A stretch of 64,000 nucleotides of DNA from Glossina fuscipes (GCF_014805625.2 NW_023998452.1:912308-976307), one strand, 5' to 3'; shown: positions 33,111-46,664, numbered from the stretch's first letter. The notes: generated from the letters alone by a model not told the origin. A program made the numbers and translations.

Positions 33111-36100
33111 ATTTTACTTCCAAGTTGACTACATGCAATTATTCTTGGGCTCTGCTTTCCGATGGGTTTTGTAAATATTTGTCGTTAGTTTTCCGTAAAC
33201 TTTTCTATTTTAAACGGTAATTTACAGAGTCTTTACTTCTAAGAGCGCCTTTTCGAGCTATTCTGCCCCATGTTGAAAAGTAACCAATTTTTTTTTTGAA
33301 CTCAGATTGCTCTTAAATTCTTCTTTTTTTAATTGATCGGCGACAATGATTTCTCGTCAACCTAATTTAAACTTGAAAAATCAGTAACTGTGTCAACGTG
33401 AACATTAAACGTTACGATCTAAGTGTCTAGACTTCATATAATCGAGTTTTTAATAAATGTTGATATATTATCTAATTATATATGAAAAGTGGTTTAGCCT
33501 TAATTTATTTTGTTCTTTTGAGATACCAGCTATTGCAACTTTTTCTTTACATCGTAATTACAGTTATTTGAAATGAACTCGTACAAAGCCCCTTGCCTTC
33601 TAAGCTCTTCATATCATGTCCAGTACATAACTAAAACTAATTAGTATGCAATTGGCAGAAATATAAATATAAACGTAGAAAATAGTTAACAATTTCGTTT
33701 ACGCCAATGCGGAAACATTAACCCATCTCCTCAATCCATATCAATTATTTGTTCAAAGTTATGCAGTACATGTACAGTAAATACTGATAAATATTATTTT
33801 CATATATAAAATTTAAATTTGCATTCAAGCGTTTATTGTTAATAATTATTAGTTTACTATAATAAGTGGAAAATTTCTTAAAGAAAATATTTATGAAAAG
33901 ATATTTTTCATAAATGAAATCCTAATGCAAAATTCTTTAAAGCTTCAGAAATATTTCAAAATGAAACGATTTAATTGATTTCAGTTGAAATTTTAGTAAT
34001 AATTTTGTTTTTTTTTTTTTTTTGAAAACAACTAACAACAGAGATATTGAGACAGCAGGTATGCTGGAAATACTGGGCCAATTATACCTGTAAACTGCAG
34101 CAAAGTTCAAAGCGATTCGATGAAAAAAGCAAAAAACTCCATTTTTTCTTCCTATCCTAAAGGTAGAACCCGATCATGCTTTCCACCATCCTTCCCCTAT
34201 ATTTGCATTAATCTGCAGTTTCGACATCATTTCAAGGCCACAAAACCGCTCCTTTTTATTCAAATCATTCGGTTTCATTCTTTTTTTTTCTTTGGAGATA
34301 TTATGCCTGAAAGTTATTCTCTCGTCGCATCTGTCAAAGACAGAGTTGCACGTTTTTCACTTTACCTGTCGCGAAATGACCGAAAAGATGGTAAAAGATG
34401 GATTTGTACTTCTATAGCCGAATTCATTGCTAACTTGAAAAACTTCACCCCTTTCGTCACTTTAAGTTCTGGACAGAAGCATTCGCTCGTACCACTCTCC
34501 GCCTCATGCTTATTTAGCGATCTCCTCGATAAAATACGCTAACTTATTTCTATTTGGAACTTGCTTTGAAACTTTGAACATGCTTTCTAAAGAGATTTAT
34601 TAGCGTATTAGAGAAGTTAGAAAACAGCTGGAAAGATACGGACGAAGTTATAAGTTCCTGTAAGCTTCTAGCAAAGATTGATTAAAGATTACTAGTCTTT
34701 TTTTAAGCGTTTGGAGAGAAACGTCGGTATTTCTCGAGCAAAATTTCGTTCAAATTATGACTTGTTACGTGGAGAGCTAGCTCAACGCGTCAGTAAAACT
34801 GTAAGAGAGAAAAAATTTTTTCTTTTTCTGAGAAAAATACCTTAGTTTCGCCCTTTAAGTATTCTAACTCTTCCAGGTATCATTAAGTGCCGCAATAATT
34901 AAAATTATTCCACGTTGATCCTTCGGTGTTGGGCAACATAAAAGTACAATTTTACTTAATGATAATGGGGTCATAATTATTAGAATACTGAGATTTATTT
35001 GATTGCATATAAGGCTTTACTTCGTTATTAAGATGAAAACTCTTAAACGAAGAGTAAAAATACTGAGAAAATTATCTGTTTATGCTTTACAAACGGTAAC
35101 AATTTGTACGTCACAAAACTAAGTTAATTAAGTAAGCCCCTCGTGAGCACCAACTAAAAGTGGACATGTTTGTTTTCTCATTCCGTTTGCTGAACACAGA
35201 TATACTAAACTGTAGAAGATTCTGCCGCAGGCCGCAGTTTTATTTACAGGACGCTGTTTAGCACAAACTGCTATTTAGTTTATGTCTGTCCATTCGTCGG
35301 GCTATTTTGGTATATATTTGCAATAAGTTAAACATTGAAACAACTTGAATGGCAACCTTTAAGACATTAGACGATTTAAAAATGAGTGCCTTTAATGGAT
35401 CTATCAAACTTCATACGTTCTTTGTGCTTCATTCCGTATTCAATTCGGATCAATATTCTCTATATGTAAGACTGCGACTGGAAAGCCAGGCTTAACATGT
35501 TATGAAGCCGAACGGGAATGCGCTTTTAACTTTCGGAAGCGCTTTTACTTAACAGAAAATTATCAGAAAAACGATGAGTATACAAAGTTCGTTTCAAAGC
35601 GTAGGTAGAAATTCTTACTTGTTTTGCTGTTATACCTCTTAAGCATTTTCAAAATCACAGCACGTAGATGAACGTGTTATATGTCTATTTTCCTCTTTAT
35701 GTTATTCTATTAATGTTATATTACTTGCCATTAAATGCGAAATATTCTAACTTAGCATCAACAAACAAGCAGCAGCCGCAATAACAACCAACCAGCACTA
35801 CCATTAACCGCAACAACAACAAGTAATTAGAATTAAAACGTAGATTTATAATACAAATTTCCCATACACAAAACGCACAAACACACACACACACACACAC
35901 ACACGGGTACACATGCACACATATGCACACACATGCATATACGTACACAAAATTAATGAATGATAAGAATTTAATGCATTCGTATTAATACAGAAAATGT
36001 AGAAATTCATCTAGCAATGAATGACAGACAGACATATGTGGACGGATTAAAGGTGCGGTATTCCGTCATTTCAAGTATAAGATATGTTTGTAGATTCGCA

Positions 36101-36664
36101 TATCTCGATGTGAATGACATGCATAGAAAATCAATCGAAAAGATGATGGAATATTTTCCAAGAATATTTGTATGTTTTAGATGGGGATATGGGGAGAAGA
36201 GAAAGCCGCTTAAGACTTGTTTCTATCAAGAGAAATGCCAACTTTAATTACTTTAGCAATTTTATATTGAACTACCACTGAACAAACGTAAGACCTCAAC
36301 AGGTTGGAAAATTTCTATCGTTAGGGGCGACTATTGAATATTCTACAACACCGTTGTCAACATAAAATACGAAAGACTCGAATTTACATTTTATCAGAAC
36401 AATCTCTAGATGGTAGAGGACCCGAAAAATAAACTAAACTGGTTTATAACAGTAGGGTTTCTATTTTGGACCAGCTTTCATTGTCAAATAATTCAAGTTA
36501 GGTCTTATGGCTTATTGTCGTTAAGAATATTTATATGAAAAGGCATTAAAAAATCCTACCGTCCGATCATATCTACTTAGCGATCTCCTCGATTAAGCTG
36601 CATTAGCTACCATCCGATTCTTAAATCCTATTTTTTGGCACTTTTCGTTGGTACATATCAACAA
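33111..36664. other. Gene-free DNA
   Basis: Contains a poly-T run near 34007-34023 and a 140-codon frame (34120-34542) with no recognised domain. A 17-bp string TTAGCGATCTCCTCGAT (34514-34530) recurs at 36577-36593, suggesting fragments of one unidentified repeat. Confidence 0.45.
35879..35904. repeat. (CA)n microsatellite
   Basis: Twelve to thirteen perfect units followed by imperfect CACATG repeats to about 35940. Confidence 0.9.
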
Positions 36665-37475
36665 GTAAGTTCGGTCGTGACGGGAATCTTTCATACCCAT
36701 TACCATACCTTTGCCCTAAAAAAGACAAAAAAGTGAAGGAACTAAATACTCATGCCTTATAATATGGAGTGGGCGCGGCTGACTTAAGAGTTTTTGTTGC
36801 ATAATCGTGCCGTTTGAACATTTTAGGCGACTTGCGAATTCTTTTGCAAATCGGTAAATCTTTCATCATTTTCGCGAACAGATGAATGTTTATCACAGGT
36901 ACTACACAGTTGTATTCCAAATTCGAAACTGGGCATGAATTTATATACTTTCTGACGTTTTTAAAGCTTGTTTCTGCCGGTTATAAAGGTATTGAAAAAA
37001 AATCTAATTTTGATAAACTGTAACATGGGATAAGTGAGGGCAATTATTTTGCATTTTTCTATAGGTGCTCTAGGTTCGTCAATAGAATGTGCTTTTGAAT
37101 TTTTGTAGGTTTAGCCGCTACAATTTATGAAAGTAATGATGAAAAAACCAATTTTTTATTCCCTTTTAAAAAACAAAGTTGTTCTTAGTTTACGTAGTAT
37201 TCTAGTTATGTTCTCTGAACGATTTTACCATTTTCAAGACCAGCCTGTGTGCAGAAACTTCCAATGTCTTTGACAAATTTAAAGTCGATAGCTTTACTTT
37301 TGCGACCACAAGAATGTTTACGGTAGACATTTAGCAGACGGACATACGGACAGGCGGACATGCTTAAAACAATTCAGTATTTGACGCTGATCAACAATGT
37401 AAAGACTTTATGGAGCTTGCGCATTTGCGCAAACGTACTTTATCAACCAAGCCCTACGCGTTTGCCATTGTTAGG
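36665..37475 (+). repeat. Repeat family B copy 3
   Basis: Starts AAGTAAGTTCGGTCGTGACG followed by CTTTCATACCCATTACC. The middle has GGGCGCGGCTGACTT and ACTGGGCATGAATTTATAT blocks, and the end has GGACAGGCGGACATGCTTAA. Same order as at 25376. The 3' GACAAAATGAATATG end is decayed. Confidence 0.6.
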
Positions 37476-37935
37476 CGGTGAAGGTCGATTTAATCAACCT
37501 GTTCTTTAATTTTGTATACGTTATTGTGTATTATACACGTTTAAGAGAGAACGCATTCATAAAAAAGTTGTTTTCATTTAAGCCGGCCTTTGTGGAACGA
37601 TTTCAAATCTGTTCGCTAATACTTTTTATGAAGCATCATTAACTGATGATCATGCTCATCCGCCTCATTTTTCGCGACAAATATCTTCGGAGCTTTCTGT
37701 GGTGGGTGTTAGACATGAAAGGAAACTATTTATAACAGTTTTTTGAAATTTGGTATATTACCGAAAAAGGCAGAATGGGAGAACACCCAAATTTGCGGCC
37801 AAACTAGAAAATGTCACCTATGTTCACCTATATCACGTGAATCTATATAAAAGTACTTGTCGAATGAGCAAAATGGTTAAACTTTTCTTTCGGGGACTAT
37901 TTTTAACACCATACTATACTCCACTATAGTGCAAT

Positions 37936-38285
37936 ATATATTAGTACAAAATACACTATACTGTACTCTAGTATAGTACAATATATACTATAGTATATTA
38001 AAATTTAGTACAAAATACCATACACTGTAGCATATTAAAATTTAGTACAAAAGGCTATATACTGTAGCATATTAAAATTTAGTACAATGCACTATATTCT
38101 GTAGTATATCAAAATTTAATACAAACTGCCATATACTGCAGTGTAATAAAATTTAGTGAAAAATACCATGTACTCTAGTATAATAAAATTTAGTACAAAA
38201 TAATATAGAATGTGGCATATTAATTAATTTTTAGTACAAAACACTATATACTGTATTACAGTAGAACTTAGCATAAAAGTGAGAA
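37936..38285. repeat. 37-bp minisatellite, about nine units
   Basis: The core AAAATTTAGTACAAAA starts at 38000, 38037, 38074, 38111, 38148 and 38185, exactly 37 bp apart. A unit follows at about 38226 (41 bp, small insertion) and another at 38263. Two less regular units (about 32 bp) lie to the left, from 37936. The other half of each unit is TACCATATACTGTAGCATATT-like. Sequence has drifted 10-25 percent between units while length is kept. Confidence 0.85.
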
Positions 38286-39299
38286 AGTAATGTTGCTAAA
38301 GCTACGATAACTCGTAAACGGATGATCCAATTAACATGAAATGTTGATAGACGTTGCTTGGAGCTTGACACATTCTAGAGATTATGTAAGTCGTTTTTTT
38401 GAGGTATCGGTCTCCGGATGTTACGATCTCTGTACGTCGCGTAAGCAGGCAAGCTTTAATATTTTACAATATCTAACCCTAAAGGGTATACATTTTTTTG
38501 CATACAAATTCCCCGATACTTTATATAAAGCCTATCAGCTCTTCTTCTTCTACGAATCAGCAGGTCAAAAAGAGATGATTTACTGAGTTTGATACAAAAA
38601 ATTCAACTTTGCTTAGCTATGTTTCAAAATGCTCTCCTAGTTTTGCTTGTCAAAGAATGATTGATAAAAAAAATTGATATAAGAGAAACACATGGAACTT
38701 TAACGTAAAAAAATAATTAATTATTTTGTTTGTTTAAATGATACCAATTATAAAACAATAAGCAAATAATTATAAGAGCGACATATATTGATATGCCGGG
38801 ATATGTGTAAACAACAACATAATAAGCTTGATGCGATATATTTTTACAAGCTCGAAAAAGAAAGTAATTATTCGGGACTACGTTGGAGATTTGCAAGATA
38901 TATTAAAATTTTTCTGACAAAAAGGTAAATAGTTTAATAAAATCTTTATAAAAAAAGAACAAGAAGAAAAACATGAGGTATTAGGAAAAAAAAAAAATTA
39001 ATGATTCTTTTAAGCGGCCTTGCAAGGTCAAGGTTGATGTACAAATTAATGAACTTAGCCTGCGGTTTTACCTTATTCGCAAATGTGTATTAAAATTTCC
39101 AGTAAAAACATTTCCATTAATAACACAACAAAACACATATACGCACACACGTCTTAATCACTAACAAAAAAGCGGCACAACAAACTGTAACCAAATTAAT
39201 GTGGAAAATAGAAAACAACGCATACAATACAAGTAAAAATAATAATAATATAATAGTATTCGCCAATACCGGCTGATATTACGCTTTGGCACTGCGTTT
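38286..39299. other. Gene-free DNA upstream of the candidate gene start
   Basis: A/T-rich. Nothing recognised except short A runs and AAT repeats (about 39234-39250). Confidence 0.5.
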
Positions 39300-39379
39300 T
39301 ATTCGTAGCAAATTGTGTGTTGTATATATTGTTCGTTAAAATTTTGTTATGCTTTTCGTTATACACAAGCACCTGTAAA

Positions 39380-39700
39380 GCGGGTAGCTGACGTCAACTT
39401 CTTCGCTGACTTCATTGTACATAGCGTCGACCAGCAGCAGTCGAAGTCAAGTCAACAGTTATGCGTCGCTCATCAATTGTATGCGGTTGGTCTGCTGCCG
39501 CTATTTCACCGGGCTTAAGCTTTATTATAAACGTCTGTTTGGTTTGGTGTTTATATTCGATTTTTTTTTTTTTTTTTTTTTTTTGCAAAAATTTACACGA
39601 CGTCTCTAACTTTATATCTAAATTTCAATTCACACACAACTAACGTTTATTCACGCTTCAACACTGACTGTGTTAACAACACTAAATCGCGTTATAAAAA
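39380..39700 (+). promoter_or_regulatory. Candidate promoter / transcription start region
   Basis: A locally GC-richer stretch (about 39380-39530, with CAGCAGCAGTCGAAGTC and GCTGCCGCTATTTCACCGGG) stands out from the A/T-rich surroundings. It precedes a T23 run and an A-rich leader. A TATAAAAA at 39693-39700 could serve a downstream start. No initiator or downstream element is convincing by eye. Based mainly on position in front of the ATG/donor at 40006-40027. Confidence 0.3.
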
Positions 39701-40005
39701 TAGTGCAGTGAATATATTAAATATTTTAACACTAGTATAAATAAATAATTAAAAAAAAAAATTTACAATAATAATAAAAAAAGGAAACTAAAGCGAAAAA
39801 CAGAAAAAAACTCGAATATTTAAATTTGTCTTTTATTAAAAGCAAAACAGTACAAAACAATCAATAACCGAATATAAATATTAATAAACAAAAAACAAAA
39901 GTGAAAGAAAATTTCCCGAAAACGGAAAATAATATTTTGTGCGAATTTTAAAAGTATTTTAGTTTTAATTCAAAATAAAAAAAAAAAAATTAAATCGATT
40001 TTAAG

Positions 40006-40021
40006 ATGGTAGAAAAATTAG
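40006..40021 (+). CDS. First coding exon of an unidentified host gene (MVEKL...)
   Basis: The long, strongly A-rich, apparently 5'-untranslated stretch (about 39600-40005) ends in TTTTAAG before an ATG that opens MVEKL. After the next G there is a perfect GTAAGT splice donor (40022-40027). An A at -3 gives an acceptable insect start context. A short coding tip spliced in phase 1 to distant exons is common in long developmental genes of flies. No matching downstream exon could be recognised in the remaining 24 kb, so the intron would be long or leave the window. A chance ATG plus donor is the main alternative. The gene cannot be named from five residues. Confidence 0.45.
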
Positions 40022-40027
40022 GTAAGT

Positions 40028-41111
40028 TTTATAAAAATATATTTATATAACACTTAAATTAAAAAATTAATTTGAACTCGAAACAGCTAGCGCTGTAGTG
40101 AATAAATCGAAATTAAAGAAAAAGGGAATAATAAATTTCTAGATGGCTATGGGACTACGATACATTCACAATTCTTCGATCGATTCAATCGGAACTTATG
40201 AGCCTATGCCGAGAGTTTCTAACAAATTTTTAATTCAAAGGCTGCTACAACTTAAAATCAGTTTTTCTAGAGGTGATCGTGAATAGACCACGTCTATTCT
40301 TAAAATTGATCTGTGCAAAGTTCCAATGCCCTGCTTATATACAATTTTACCATAAAAATTTCAATCGCAAAACAAAAACCCCGCTGGAAAATAGAATATT
40401 GACTCAAATGAGTTATTAGATCAATCAAGAAAATCTTAGAGACCGGCAAAATATTGGGACTCTGAGGTATATGTCTCTTTTTCTTTTTTCACATTTTTTC
40501 GCATACATTAGGGAAATAACAAATATCTGCTAAGTAAGTTTTCTCACCCACCATATGTAAGCTTAGACAACGGGAATGGTATAGAAAACCAAAATTATTA
40601 AGCATATTCCGCTAGGAGCCAATATTTAATGCCGAGTTCTTTGATTATTTTCGAAGCAATTTTATAAGCAGCCTTTGAAAAGGTTCGTCTAAAGATTTCA
40701 TATTTGTTTGCCTAAATTTTTCATATTTGTATCCGCTATATGTGGCAAAATGTTGAGTTACTTCTGTGGTTTTTAACTATTATGAGCATGGCTGTAGGTG
40801 CATTGCATTGCCGTATTTTCTAATTCCATCCGTAGCGTACAAAAAACTTTCTATCCAACTATTTCGAGTTCTTGAAATTATTACGGACCGAGGAATCGAT
40901 ATGCAAGGCTTAAAATCTCTCTCTGATCGACAAAAGCGAAAACACCAATAATTGTTGACGCTTTGGACAGTACTGCAGGCAGAAGCTCTGATCAAGGTAA
41001 CTCCAAAATGTCTTTCTGAATATACGAAATGAAAAGATCTGCGTACGAAAAGACTTGAGAGTTAAGTTTAGAAGGAATCGTTTCGGAATGAACCATTTCT
41101 CCTTATCTTTA
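40028..41111. other. Putative first-intron DNA
   Basis: No acceptor followed by a compatible open frame was recognised. Frames of 61-71 codons near 40766-40995 lie on opposite strands and show no domain. Confidence 0.35.
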
Positions 41112-41480
41112 TACCCTGCATTACTTGAGTGGTGGTGTATATATTGAACGTATGCGGATATATCTTAATAACCAGAAACACTCGAAATGGATGCATTTTT
41201 TATTTAATTGGAATTATTTTCTAATTCGATTGAGAGGCGTCTGCCCATTTGGCTTTATTATATCTGTCCATGTTTCCTACAATTTGCGTGAAATTTTGTT
41301 AGATCTGTTTACGCTGGCATGTCTTGGACCAAGGGTGAACGCCATTGAAAATGGATTGGCTCGGACTATTTTCTATAATATAGCAGAAATTTTTTTGGAT
41401 CTTGATACGTCTGCATGTGTTGGCCCAAAGACGAACTTGAGCGAAGAAAATTCCCTCAGACTATTTGTAGAACGAGTTCA
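41112..41480 (-). repeat. Repeat family A copy, diverged
   Basis: TATACCCTGCATTACTTGAG at the left, a GTCTGCCC/CTGTCCATG block, TTGGACCAAGGGTGAACGCC (compare TTTGGTCTGAGGGCGAACGC at 13087) and AATGGATTGGCTCGGAC (compare 27218) occur in the order of the minus-strand copies. A second TTGGCCCAAAGACGAAC at about 41420 suggests an internal duplication. The 120-codon frame here is a by-product. Confidence 0.5.
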
Positions 41481-41807
41481 CATTTGAAGAATCATTTGGG
41501 GAAAAATATTCCCATCTTCAATTTTACCGGCAATAACTGGCATATTAAATGAATATGGAAAATTTGTATTGGATGATACCATCTTTGAACTCTCTCCCGT
41601 GTAAACGATGTTATAAAAAATAAGCGTTTATATATGGCAACAAAGCTTATTTTGTAGTGTTTTATCGTGGAAATTCGACCGGAATAGCGATTAGGCATTT
41701 AAGTTAACTGTATTAAGTTTCAGCTATATAGATTTGTTCGTCTGATACCATAACCATAACATATATGCACAGGCACGATACTGCTCAGGAAGGATCGTAA
41801 GTCGATG

Positions 41808-41905
41808 TGAAAGACTCCTGCTGGTAGATTATTCCAAAAGCGCGCAGTATGTTCATACCAGGCCCCTGCCGGCAGATTATTCCAAAAGTGCGCAGTAAGT
41901 TTATA
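41808..41905. repeat. 48-bp tandem duplication
   Basis: GATTATTCCAAAAG starts at 41827 and 41875, followed in both by YGCGCAGTA and preceded by CCTGCYGGYA. The two copies differ at a few sites. GC content is higher than in the surroundings. Origin unknown. Confidence 0.7.
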
Positions 41906-44900
41906 CTGCAGGTAGTACGGGGAAGATAGAAAATGTTTCTCAAATATTGATTAGAATTGCTCAAGAGCTAATTTTATTAAGCAATCAGAATAGACAGCCA
42001 ATAGGGTCACACGTAATAGCACAAGTTCAACTTTTGACTTGGAAAACTCACCCAAGTCAACTTGAACTTGGCTTATTGTTACAAGAATAGAGTTTTAAGA
42101 GAGAATTAAATAATAATAATACGAGTATCTTCATATCAAATAATAATAAGTAAATCTGGTTATATATTTATTAGTGTAGATGTGCAGAGAAATTCAATTA
42201 ACCTATACCAAGTATAACGAACATTTAAAATGGTAAAGAAATGAAATAATTGTTTTTTTGGACCTCCTATCAAAATGCGTGATTTCATTTTGGATGCGTT
42301 TACCATTTTCAAGTATTCTCACTTTTATTGTTACTTAACGTGAAAATTTCGGTCAACGTCTGAGATGGTATTGGGACAAATAAGACCACGGCTCGAATTG
42401 CCTTAGTAACATTTATTTATTAATTTTTTTTTTATTAAAAATGAATTTTATTTATGTACATAAAGGATATTATTATCAAAAGGTATTCCTCGCCATTTTA
42501 ACTCCAATTTGCCTGCTACTTTTTTCCTATTTATTCTAAAGCACATTTTTGGACTGAATATAAAGAAGCCTAATCTTAATAAACACATCCGTACCTGGTT
42601 TTCGAAAATATCTTGCTGAAATTGAAAGTTATAGAAGAAAATGTAAAAAATTTTGTCGGTGATTTTTCAGGTCTTTTTAGTTTCCTCTGCATTGTGGACG
42701 TGTTTGTGAACAGATCACCTCTTATTTTTTAAGTTCGTAATTTTAATCGATTAAGAAATGTTTGTAGTAAATTTCATTTTGCTATCCTCATTTTTGTGAC
42801 TGTGGTGCTTCACAAAATTTTGACATTCAAATTGACGGGTTTCCAAAAATTTATTGTTAAAAATATTCTTAGCCAGGGAATAATAGAAAATCTTTGGTTC
42901 GACTTTTAACAAAATTAATAAAATCGAACGGAAAATAGCTTAATTTGAGCTCTTTCTGAAAGGGATATAAAAAAAAAAAATTTACTTGGACTAATTACTA
43001 TTGTTTCTCGCAATACATATTCAAAAAAGCAAAAGTACTTTCAAAAATTAATGATTATGTGGCTAGATAATGCAATAGTTTGTCTCTTAGGATATGTGGA
43101 GTTAATGCACTCTGTATCAATTATTTGTAGAGAGTTTTAATGATATGTAATTTATATCTTTTTTGTGTGTGAAGCAGATTAGCTTTTAAAAATTATCAAT
43201 TGTTTGTTTAAATGGAATACAACACGCAAAGACCGTTTGGTGTTTTTATATTTTTTTTTTTTGCAGATTTCTTTTTACAAATGAAAACAAAGTATAATTT
43301 TTTTTTATAAATTTCAACAAAATTACTAGGCCTTAAAGCCACGCCCTACAAAGCATACGAAAATATATGCCTATTATTTTTGATATAAGATTTGGAATTT
43401 TTATCGATGTAAAGACATGGAGATTAAACCGTAGATGACGAGATGAATGTTTTAATCCTCATCTGGACGCCTTTCTATTTTTTTTTTTTTCAGTTAGAGA
43501 AACAGTATAACTAACCTTGTACACCTACCAAACGTTAACGTCTATCCATTCTTCTATAATTATGTTTTTATCACTCTGTAAATATTGAAAACACAGTGAA
43601 AAATAAAACAAATTAAAACAGACAACCGTAACAATAATCATAAAATGCTGCTTTATTTTATTTATTTTACACGTCAATAGGTAACAAGAAAAAAATTAAA
43701 AATAAAAATAAAAACAAAATACATGAGATATTATTGCAATTTCGCACACAACGTAGTAATCAAATTGATATAACATAATAGGCTACATATGTTGTTATAT
43801 GGCCGGCCATACACGTTGGGCTTATGGACATCAAATTTAAGCTTTAATGTTAATACTTTTTAGTAGCTTAAACAAATTAAATTGTTATGTTCGATAGTAA
43901 ATGATTTTACACGAATGGATTAACTGTTTAAACTTTTTTTTGTGATAGCAAACTCTAATTCCAGATAATTCAACGAATTTAAAATTTAACATTGAAATTT
44001 TGTTTTTCATATAAGATATATAAAAATGTGTGCATTTTAAGGTAAGCATATAAATATTTCTCTGGATTGTAGGTAAAACAATACGCGATTTCTTTATATG
44101 CACCTTAATGGTGAAGTCTTTACTAAGAGTTTTATGAGTTTCTTTAAAACCTTGACCTCTACCGGAACAGCGACATATTTAACTTTTACATGTTTTTCAA
44201 CGACCACACATATAATAATAAATTATATATGAACTTATTGTTTATGGCCAACTGCATTAAAAAAGTATTAAGGCAAGAAAAAGCAAAAAAAAAAAAACAA
44301 TAACATCGTCATAAATGAAAAATGAGAGCGGGAAAATATTGTATTCAACTTAAAACGAATATTGGATGCCTATCAGCAGCAAACCCTTATACGAAGTCTA
44401 AAACAAATAAAAAGTCATTGCATTGAAAGAAAACACCATTAAACGGGGCGTATGAGTATTATGTAATTGACATTTATAGCTTGACCTCTAGTGAAAATAT
44501 CCTAATAAAATGGTAGTGCGTATGAGTAACTCTTAAATAATATTTGTCGAAGTCTTTATTTAATGGACGATCCGTAATGAAAAGAAGAAGACAAGCGGCT
44601 CCTCTTCCTTCGCGTATGAGCAGCAAGGGAAGAGCTTCTAAGCAAAATTTCAGTATAATTGATTTTAAAACAGCCCCGCGTTCCAATAATATTCCATCCG
44701 GTTTGTAAGCAAAAAAAAATTCTAAAATAACCGCGGCGGCATATTACCGTTCTTTACGTCACGTGCCCTTAAAGAAACAAGAAATCTGGGCACGGCTTGC
44801 ACTAGTTTATTACTTTGCTAGCAATACAAATTGAAAACGATAAGTATATGGTTCGCGGTAGCGTATTCTGTAAACTTTACTACTTTGGTACACTTGGGGA

Positions 44901-46664
44901 CCTCAGCCCTCAAGTTTCTAAGCTCATACTTAAACTAAACGAACTATTCTCTGCTTTTCTTTTTTCTCTTCCTCCCCTTAAGAATTATCACCATCTTGCA
45001 GGAACTCCACCAGAGAGGGTCGGGAGGCAAGCAAACTCAGCTGGTATTTCCATTTCTCCAAAATCTTAATCAGCATCTAATACCTGAGGCTACAAAGCAG
45101 CCTCCGGAATTGATACGTGCATGCGTTCTCTCCTAGTTTTGGGGAATTACAAACAATATGTGCAACAAACCATTTTATTGTTAGGCACATTTTTGCTTTA
45201 TCTTTATATCTGATATATTTGTATCATTGCATGATATAAAGTCATGGGATAGTAACTCTTTTCATTACTGTTTCTCTCAGATTTCAATATTAAATTTCTT
45301 TTTGAAAAAAATTTTCCTTTCGATCGAAAACTGGAAATATTTTAATGCCTATGAGAATTAAAGTAAATTTCCGCTCAATCAAAGGGCTACCGTAAGCAAG
45401 CAAGCAAGCAAGTGAGTAAGAACAAGCTCTAAAATTACATAATGGTTAAGTTAATCGCACCTATTTGTTGTGATTGTTATGACTGGTTGTTACTAATGTG
45501 TTATTAGTTTTCAATTTTCTTTGCATTGTTTTCATAGGCAACAGTTAAATGCGAGCAATTTGACGGAAATTATATCTAATGGGGTTTTTTAGAATTTTTC
45601 TTCTTTACTTAACGTTACTTACGAGTCATGTGATAGATATATTTTTGAATTTAATGTTTTTTGTGACAATTTTATTGTTATTGTATTTAAAATTAAAACT
45701 AATTTGGTTGAGTGGTCAGCAGTTAAAGTTGTTTATAATGAAGTTTACAAATTTATTACGACTGTCAGCCACAAATGTTATAATCAATCTTGTTAAGTTA
45801 GTAAATATATGTATATAGCATAACAAGACATCAAAGTTTACTTAATAGCATGATAATATTCTATTGCTTGGAATTCGCCTAAAGGCCTAAGCAATGGGGA
45901 AGTTTGAAATGCAAAAGAGTTCACAATTCTTTACAATTTACCTAAGCAACCGAGAAGTAGTGGTGACGTAAATAATTAGTAGCTAGCAGGCAAGCTTCTC
46001 GATTAACAACAACGAGAGATGAAGTTATACTAGGTTTGCTATACGACTTGTAAAAGTAAAGATCCAAAGAGAGAAACTTGCTATAATTAAGGCTGCTTAC
46101 AGTAAAGGCTAAAGCTTAAGCTGTCTTATATTCCATGAACTAAAACTTACTCCTACACAAAGTTGTAAAATTACGTTTCGTTGCTACAACTGATTATTTT
46201 GGGAGTACAAGAAAGTTTTTCAAGTATGACAATATTAAGAATGCACATCGTGTTCAAGGACGTCCATAATTTCAATGGATATTATATGACAAATATTTAG
46301 CTTTAATATGAAGATGATCAGTGCGCTCTGCATTAGTTAAAAAATTGAAGGAACCGGCAAAAAAAGAGCGGCAAAGACGTCCACGACGTACTCTTCAATA
46401 GTTTACGATCTATAGCAAATTTTCTGCCAACATCTATAAGAGCCACAGAGGAGTTAGAAATAAAAATGATCCCGGTTTTCGTACTGACGTCGTTAAGAAA
46501 TTTTTTTGGTTTTTTGTATTGCTACATGAGATATTCGACACAAAGATATATTAATTTGTTTTTTGTATACCAACCACACAATAAAGGCCCATAAGGGCAC
46601 CGGTAAAGGTGACAAAAAGATCAGAACCTAGAGAATCGGAAAAGAGAAACTAGTGTGCGCATTA
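41906..46664. other. Gene-free DNA
   Basis: A/T-rich with poly-A/T runs (for example 43252-43263, 43480-43491, 44287-44298) and an AAGC microsatellite at 45393-45412. Frames up to 84 codons show no domain. Nothing else recognised. Confidence 0.5.

Noticed and set aside
34120..34542. 140-codon plus-strand open frame
   Set aside because: Ser/Phe-rich low-information sequence with no domain; it overlaps a string shared with 36577, suggesting repeat DNA.
37936..38285. Regular repeats as a CRISPR-like array
   Set aside because: Units are contiguous and diverged with no unique spacers, and the DNA is clearly eukaryotic.
43480..43530. Polypyrimidine tract plus CAG as acceptor for the exon ending at 40021
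   Set aside because: In the required phase the downstream frame hits a stop within a few codons.
46330..46400. KKLKEPAKKERQRRPRRTLQ-like peptide resembling a Tc1-type N-terminal linker
   Set aside because: Only about 20 residues, with no neighbouring transposase blocks.
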